A DNA stretch of 64,000 nt from Bradyrhizobium sp. CB2312. Lineage in GTDB: Bacteria; Pseudomonadota; Alphaproteobacteria; Rhizobiales; Xanthobacteraceae. How positions within the stretch are numbered: the first letter of the stretch is position 1; each line of letters starts with the position of its first letter. The notes beneath the pieces were generated by a model, which saw nothing but the letters and a program-made list of their open reading frames with translations, made no database searches and had not been told where the DNA came from. The position numbers and the translations under genes were made by a program. Positions 59,656 to 64,000 of the stretch are shown here, in pieces. The DNA is taken from assembly GCF_029714425.1 (NCBI RefSeq), contig NZ_CP121668.1, forward strand, positions 3,245,501 through 3,309,500, given 5' to 3'.

Positions 59656-59700
59656 AGCCTACCGCCGTCACCACGCCTATAGAGCCTCATCTCATCCCAC

Positions 59701-60399
59701 TTAGCCGGCGAAGCCCACACGCTGGCGCAGCTCCCCGTGATCTGCGCCAGTCAGCATCGCGATCAGCGCCGCTGCCTCATTCGGATGTGCGGCCCGCGTG
59801 GTCACGCCAGCCGTGTACATCGTCACCAGCTCGCAGCCGGGCGGCAGCGAGCCAGACAGCGCGATGCCGTCGGTCGCGATGATCTCGGTCGCCTGCGTGC
59901 AGCCGATCGGCCGCGTTGCGGTGGAGTTTGCAAGCTCACGCATCGCGGTCGCGCCATTCGGAAACATCTTGAGGCGCGAGGCGACCTCATAGGCAATGCC
60001 AAGCCGATCCAGCACTTTTGCGACGTGCTGTCCCGCCGTGGACGCCTTGATATCAGGGACGTAGATCGCGTCCGCGGAACGCAACACCTCGCGCAAATCG
60101 GCTTCGGTCTTCGCCGTCACCTTGGGATCACGGTTGCGGACTGCGAGTGCGGTCTCGACCCGGCCCACATCCGCGATCGAGGAGGGGACGACAAGCTTCT
60201 CCTCGGTAAGCTTTGCGAGGAGCGCCTGCGTCAGGATCACGAGATCGGCTGGCGTGCCCGCACGCAGCTTGTCGGCCATGATGCCGACCGCGCCGAACTC
60301 GCCGTCGATACTGAGGCCGGTCTGCGCCTTGAAAGCGTCGGCCAGGCCGCGCACCAGACCTTGCGCGGCGCCGCCGCTCAGAATGTTCACTGCCGTCAC
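59701..60399 (-). CDS. ModA/substrate-binding-domain protein without signal peptide
   Basis: 232 residues starting at a GTG that overlaps the previous stop (GTGA). The sequence follows the type 2 periplasmic-binding fold of molybdate-binding ModA (NILSGGAAQGLVRGLADAFKAQTGLSIDGEFGAVGIMADKLRAGTPADLVILTQALLAKL, and DIKASTAGQHVAKVLDRLGI). It lacks the signal peptide expected for a periplasmic protein. Placed last in a molybdenum hydroxylase operon, it may act in the cytoplasm, possibly on the cofactor or substrate. It could also be an importer component with a missed start. Confidence 0.78.
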   Translation of the reverse strand: MTAVNILSGGAAQGLVRGLADAFKAQTGLSIDGEFGAVGIMADKLRAGTPADLVILTQALLAKLTEEKLVVPSSIADVGRVETALAVRNRDPKVTAKTEADLREVLRSADAIYVPDIKASTAGQHVAKVLDRLGIAYEVASRLKMFPNGATAMRELANSTATRPIGCTQATEIIATDGIALSGSLPPGCELVTMYTAGVTTRAAHPNEAAALIAMLTGADHGELRQRVGFAG

Positions 60400-62522
60400 G
60401 ATGCAAGCTCCATGGCTGCGATGATCCTGTCGCGCGTGATCGGCAGGTCGCGGACGCGCACGCCGAGGCAATCGAACATGGCATTCGCGATCGACGCCGT
60501 CACCGGTCCGTGTGCCGCTTCGCCGGCACCGACCGGCTCGATCTCCGGCCGCTGGATGATCTCGACGTCGACCGCCGGCACCTCGCTGAAGGTCAGGATC
60601 GGATAGTCCGTCCACGAAGTCGAGGCGATGCGCGTCCGGTCGAAGCGGACGCGCTCTTTCAGCAGCCAGCTCGTCGCCTGGATCGCGCCGCCCTCGATCT
60701 GGTTGATGACGCCGTCCGGATTGATGGCCTCGCCGACATCGACTGCGAGCGTCAGCCGCTTGACGCGGATATCGTCGTCGCCTTCGATCTCGGCAATCGC
60801 GGCGCAATAGGCGCCCGTGTTCTTGTAGCGGGCAAAGCCGACGCCGTGACCGACGCCCGATCGCTTCTGGGGCTTCCACTGCGCGCGTCGCGCCGCGCTA
60901 CGGATTACATCCTTGGCCCGCTCGTCTCGTAAATGCCGCAGGCGAAACGCGACCGGATCCTCGCCGCGCAAGGTCGCGATCTCGTCGAGCAGGGATTCGA
61001 TGGCGAACACATTGCCTTGTCCGCCCAGCGTCCGCAGCGCCGAGGTGCGCACCGGCATCGTCAATAGCCGGTGGCTCGTGATCGTCCAGGCCGGGAGGTC
61101 ATAGAGCGGAACGGAGTTGCGGTCGCCACCGCCGCCGTTGGCTGCCGGCGGATTGGTCGAGATCATGCGCTGGTAGGGATTTGCGATCTCGGTGGCGGCG
61201 AGCAACGCCGGCTGCGCCGCGCGTCCCGGCCGCGCCGCGTGGCCGTTGCTCCAGATCGCGTGACGCCAGCCGACGATCTCGTTGTCTGCGTCGAGATCGG
61301 CCTCGATCTCGACGGCCATCGCCGCGCCGAACGGTGCGTGGCTCATCTCGTCATGGCGCGACCACTGCACGCGCACTGGACGGCCGCCGGCCGCTTTCGC
61401 CAGCAGCACGGCATCGAGCGCGACGTCATCGGCGGCATTGTGCCCGTAGCAGCCCGCGCCCTCCATGTGCTCGACGATGATGTTTTCGGCGGGCAGCTTG
61501 AGCACGATGGCGAGGTCGGCGCGCAGCAAGTAGACACCCTGGCTGTGGGTCCAGACGTGGACACGGTCGCCATCCCACTGCGCCATGGCACAGGAAGGCG
61601 CGATCGAGCCATGGGCGATGTAGGGGCGGGTGTATTGCCGCCGAAGCGTATGCGCGGCTTTCGTTGTCGTTGCCGCCGCTCTGGTGTCGATGACGGCCGT
61701 CTCGACCGGCTGGCTCTTCAGGAAGCCCGCCAGATCGTCTTCGTCGGGCAGCGGCTCGCCGGCCGACCACGTCGCGCCCTTGCGCAAAGCCTTCAGCGCC
61801 GCTTCCGCCGCGGCTTCGCTGTCGGCAACCACGCCCGCAAATCCCCCGTCGCGGACGATGGCGACGAGGCCAGGGACAGCGCGTACAGCGTCCTCATTGA
61901 GCGCGATCAGCTTGGCGCCCGAGATGTCCGGCCGCAGCACGCGTCCGTGCAGCGAGCCGGGCAATGCCCGGTCATGGATGAAGCGCGGCTGGGCGAACAC
62001 CTTGTCGGGAATGTCCACGCGCTGGATGGAATGTCCGGCGACGGTGCGCCTGGCGATGCTCTTCGCCTCGGCGCCAGCGGTGGCGTCGAGGTCGAGCGAG
62101 ACGTCGCGAGCGAGCTCCCAATAGCTGGTTCTGACATTGCCGGGACCCGAGATCGTGCCGTCATCGACGCTGAGCAGCGCTGCGTCGACGCCGAGACGTT
62201 CCGATGCCGCCGCGACGAAGCGCTGGCGCACCTCGGCGCAGGCGTGGCGCAGCGCGCGGCCGGATTGCTGGATCGACAGGCTGCCCGAGGTGACGCCCTC
62301 GTTCGGGCTGGTCGCCGTCGAGGCGCGGATCATCTCGACCCGCGCCAGATCGACATCCAGCTCGTCCGCCGCGATCTGCGCCAGCGCCGTGACGATGCCC
62401 TGGCCGATCTCGACCTTGCCCGGCGAGATCGTCACGTGGCCTTCATCGGTGAACCGTACCCAGGACGACAGCTTCGGATTGGCTGCCAGGCTGACCGGCA
62501 GCTTTGGGGCGGGGGACGTCAT
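60396..62522 (-). CDS. Molybdenum hydroxylase large subunit (NicB/IorB-like)
   Basis: 708 residues. Xanthine-oxidase family, catalytic Mo subunit: VGAGEAAHGPVTASIANAMFDCLGVRVRDLP near the C-terminus contains the active-site glutamate. It lacks any FAD domain and, unlike the long NicB of Pseudomonas, has no C-terminal cytochrome part, so it resembles isoquinoline oxidoreductase-type large chains. Such enzymes hydroxylate an N-heteroaromatic ring or an aldehyde with water. It overlaps the 2Fe-2S subunit by 4 bp. Confidence 0.87.
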   Translation of the reverse strand: MTSPAPKLPVSLAANPKLSSWVRFTDEGHVTISPGKVEIGQGIVTALAQIAADELDVDLARVEMIRASTATSPNEGVTSGSLSIQQSGRALRHACAEVRQRFVAAASERLGVDAALLSVDDGTISGPGNVRTSYWELARDVSLDLDATAGAEAKSIARRTVAGHSIQRVDIPDKVFAQPRFIHDRALPGSLHGRVLRPDISGAKLIALNEDAVRAVPGLVAIVRDGGFAGVVADSEAAAEAALKALRKGATWSAGEPLPDEDDLAGFLKSQPVETAVIDTRAAATTTKAAHTLRRQYTRPYIAHGSIAPSCAMAQWDGDRVHVWTHSQGVYLLRADLAIVLKLPAENIIVEHMEGAGCYGHNAADDVALDAVLLAKAAGGRPVRVQWSRHDEMSHAPFGAAMAVEIEADLDADNEIVGWRHAIWSNGHAARPGRAAQPALLAATEIANPYQRMISTNPPAANGGGGDRNSVPLYDLPAWTITSHRLLTMPVRTSALRTLGGQGNVFAIESLLDEIATLRGEDPVAFRLRHLRDERAKDVIRSAARRAQWKPQKRSGVGHGVGFARYKNTGAYCAAIAEIEGDDDIRVKRLTLAVDVGEAINPDGVINQIEGGAIQATSWLLKERVRFDRTRIASTSWTDYPILTFSEVPAVDVEIIQRPEIEPVGAGEAAHGPVTASIANAMFDCLGVRVRDLPITRDRIIAAMELAS

Positions 62523-62989
62523 GGCGTAGCCAACTCCGAAGCCGCGCGAAGGACCGCGCGCACCATGCGGTTATGCGACCCGCAGCGGCAGAGGTTGCGA
62601 TCGAGTGCCGCCCTGACCTCCGCCTCCGTCGGTGACGGATTGCGCTTGAGCAGGGCCGCAGCACTGATCAAGATCCCAGAGACGCAATAGCCGCATTGCA
62701 TCGCCTGTTCCGAGATGAAGGCGCGCTGCAGCGGATGCGGTCGCTCGGCCGTGCCGAGCCCTTCCACCGTGACGACGTCCTTGTCCGCCACCGACCACAT
62801 CGGCATGTCGCACGAAGTCATCGCGCGGCCGTCGACCATGACGTGACAGGCGCCGCACTCACCGGCGCCGCAGCCGAAATGCGCCCCGGTGATGCCGAGC
62901 CGGCTGCGCAGCACATCGAGCAGCATCTGGTCCGGATCGGTGTCCACGGCGATCGCTGCGCCGTTGAGCCGGAATTGAACGGTGGGCAT
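62519..62989 (-). CDS. Molybdenum hydroxylase 2Fe-2S subunit (NicA/IorA-like)
   Basis: 156 residues. N-terminal plant-type cluster motif GAHFGCGAGECGACHVMVDG and C-terminal cluster motif QCGYCVSGILI and CRCGSHNRM; all eight cysteines are present. Length and pattern fit NicA or IorA. Electrons go from the Mo subunit through these clusters to an unknown acceptor, probably a cytochrome encoded elsewhere. First gene of the operon. Confidence 0.9.
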   Translation of the reverse strand: MPTVQFRLNGAAIAVDTDPDQMLLDVLRSRLGITGAHFGCGAGECGACHVMVDGRAMTSCDMPMWSVADKDVVTVEGLGTAERPHPLQRAFISEQAMQCGYCVSGILISAAALLKRNPSPTEAEVRAALDRNLCRCGSHNRMVRAVLRAASELATP

Positions 62990-62998
62990 GAGCAGGCC

Positions 62999-63973
62999 TC
63001 AGGACTTGTCGAATTTCTTGACGACATCGGCCCATTTCTCGATGTCGCCGCGCAGGAATTTGTCGAATTCCTCCGGTGTCATTGACATGGGTACTGCGCC
63101 CTGCTCGGTCCAGAGTTTTACGATGTCGGGCCGCTTCACCATTGCGTTGACAGCGGCGTTGAGCTTGTCGACGACAGGCTTTGGCGTGCCGGCCGGCGCC
63201 ATCAGGCCGAGCCAGATCGTCGCCTCGTAGCCCGCAACGCCGGCTTCGCCAGCGGTCGGCACGTTCGGCAGCACGGTGGAGCGCTGCTTGCCGCTGGTCG
63301 CCAGCGCGCGCACCTGGTTCTCGCCGACGTTCGGCGCCATCGCCGGCACCGCGTCGATCATCATCTGCACTTGCCCGCCGATCACGCCGCTGCGCGCCTC
63401 GCCGCTGTTGCGATAGGGCACGTGGACGACGTCGATGCCGGCCATCGCTTTGAACAGCTCGCCGGCCATGTGATAGGGCGTGCCCTGGCCGGAGGAGGCG
63501 TAGTTCAGCTTGCCCGGCTGCGCCTTGGCGAGGGCGATGAACTCGGCAAGCGTCTTCACCGGGACTTGCGGGTTCACCACGATGACGAGATCGGAATAGT
63601 TCACCGGCGCGATCGGCGCGAGATCGCGCATCAGCTCGTATTTGCGTTGCGCGGGTGTCAGCAGCGATTCGTTCGCGGTCTGCGTGTTGGACATCATCAA
63701 GAGCGTGTAGCCGTCGGCCGGCGACTTCGCAGCCTCCACGCTGCCGATGACGCCGCCGGCGCCGGTGCGGTTCTCGATCACGAAGGGCTGGCCAAAGCTC
63801 TCCTGGAGCACGTTGCCGATCAGCCGGGCCGCGACGTCGGCCGGGCCGCCTGCGCCGAAGGGCACGACGATGCGGACCGCGTGGGTGGGATAATCTTGCG
63901 CCAATGAGGGGGCTGCGGCGCATGCGCCGAGCAGGCCGGCGACCAGCGCCAGCATGAATTGTCGGGCCGTCAC
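62999..63973 (-). CDS. TctC/Bug-type tripartite substrate-binding protein
   Basis: 324 residues; GTG 63973 is favoured because GGGAGG lies 5 nt upstream (GTG 63979 is too close). Signal peptide (LALVAGLLGACAAAPSLAQD). Bug family binding fold: TLLMMSNTQTANESLLTP and the two ligand loops GAGGPADVAARLIGNVLQESFGQPFVIENRTGAGG and YASSGQGTPYHMAGELFKAMAG. Such proteins bind carboxylates or amides for TctAB transporters. It is 9 bp upstream of the molybdenum hydroxylase operon and likely co-transcribed. TctA/TctB are not in the window. Confidence 0.87.
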   Translation of the reverse strand: MTARQFMLALVAGLLGACAAAPSLAQDYPTHAVRIVVPFGAGGPADVAARLIGNVLQESFGQPFVIENRTGAGGVIGSVEAAKSPADGYTLLMMSNTQTANESLLTPAQRKYELMRDLAPIAPVNYSDLVIVVNPQVPVKTLAEFIALAKAQPGKLNYASSGQGTPYHMAGELFKAMAGIDVVHVPYRNSGEARSGVIGGQVQMMIDAVPAMAPNVGENQVRALATSGKQRSTVLPNVPTAGEAGVAGYEATIWLGLMAPAGTPKPVVDKLNAAVNAMVKRPDIVKLWTEQGAVPMSMTPEEFDKFLRGDIEKWADVVKKFDKS

Positions 63974-64000
63974 GCCCACCTCCCTGATATCGTTCTTGTT

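Noticed and set aside
61071..62690. 539-residue plus-strand frame opposite the molybdenum hydroxylase
   Set aside because: Antisense shadow of a GC-rich gene, with Arg-rich translation and no domain.
1..64000. tRNA, rRNA, CRISPR arrays, insertion sequences
   Set aside because: No cloverleaf with tRNA consensus, no rRNA sequence, no regularly spaced repeat array and no transposase-like frame were seen.

Overview
The window looks like chromosome of a high-GC, metabolically versatile alphaproteobacterium, most likely Bradyrhizobium or a close relative. The reasons are the gene families (SoxCD, FixK/FnrN-type regulation, many CoA-dependent aromatic catabolism genes), the tiny intergenic proteins, and the dispersed palindromic repeats. 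This assignment is inference from gene content; no rRNA, tRNA or CRISPR array was seen.

Layout. 0-0.8 kb: end of a sulfur-oxidation operon (soxC, soxD-like). 0.9-2.8 kb: small membrane proteins and an atypical Nramp-family transporter. 3.0-8.1 kb: an island of very short genes (34-106 aa, one of 206 aa), many with clear Shine-Dalgarno (SD) sites. It contains two paralogous genes that share a near-identical structured 5' leader whose SD-masking stem carries a compensatory base change. 8.2-12.3 kb: a truncated gene, a flavin monooxygenase, dispersed repeats and a decayed prophage fragment. 12.4-23.1 kb: an aromatic or N-heteroaromatic catabolic cluster (CoA-transferase, two-component flavin monooxygenase, complete SsuABC-type importer, IlvD-like dehydratase, NicX-like ring-cleavage enzyme).

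23.1-39.1 kb: a 2-aminobenzoate (anthranilate) degradation region built around 2-aminobenzoyl-CoA monooxygenase/reductase, 2-aminobenzoate-CoA ligase, beta-oxidation-like enzymes, a substrate-binding protein and a MarR regulator. Six copies of a TTTTAAGCCTAAAA-like site lie in front of its transcripts and probably form the MarR regulon. 39.2-53.6 kb: a low-oxygen block (CBS-BON protein, PHA synthase, CHAD protein, kinase-like protein, universal stress protein, ADP-forming acyl-CoA synthetase-GNAT fusion, DUF883/holin-like pair, Mla/MCE lipid transporter, an Fnr-type regulator with sensor cysteines). TTGA-N6-TCAA boxes lie 47-131 bp from the start codons they appear to serve. Three copies of a 124-bp mosaic repeat sit exactly on stop codons here.

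53.9-64 kb: a second Crp/Fnr regulator, a kynurenine-formamidase-like cyclase, a DctPQM TRAP transporter, an SDR, a triple-hairpin repeat, a molybdenum hydroxylase operon (NicA/NicB-like plus a ModA-like protein without signal peptide) and a TctC/Bug-type binding protein.

Together the window describes uptake and CoA-linked breakdown of aromatic and nitrogen-containing aromatic compounds, next to a microaerobic stress and storage regulon.
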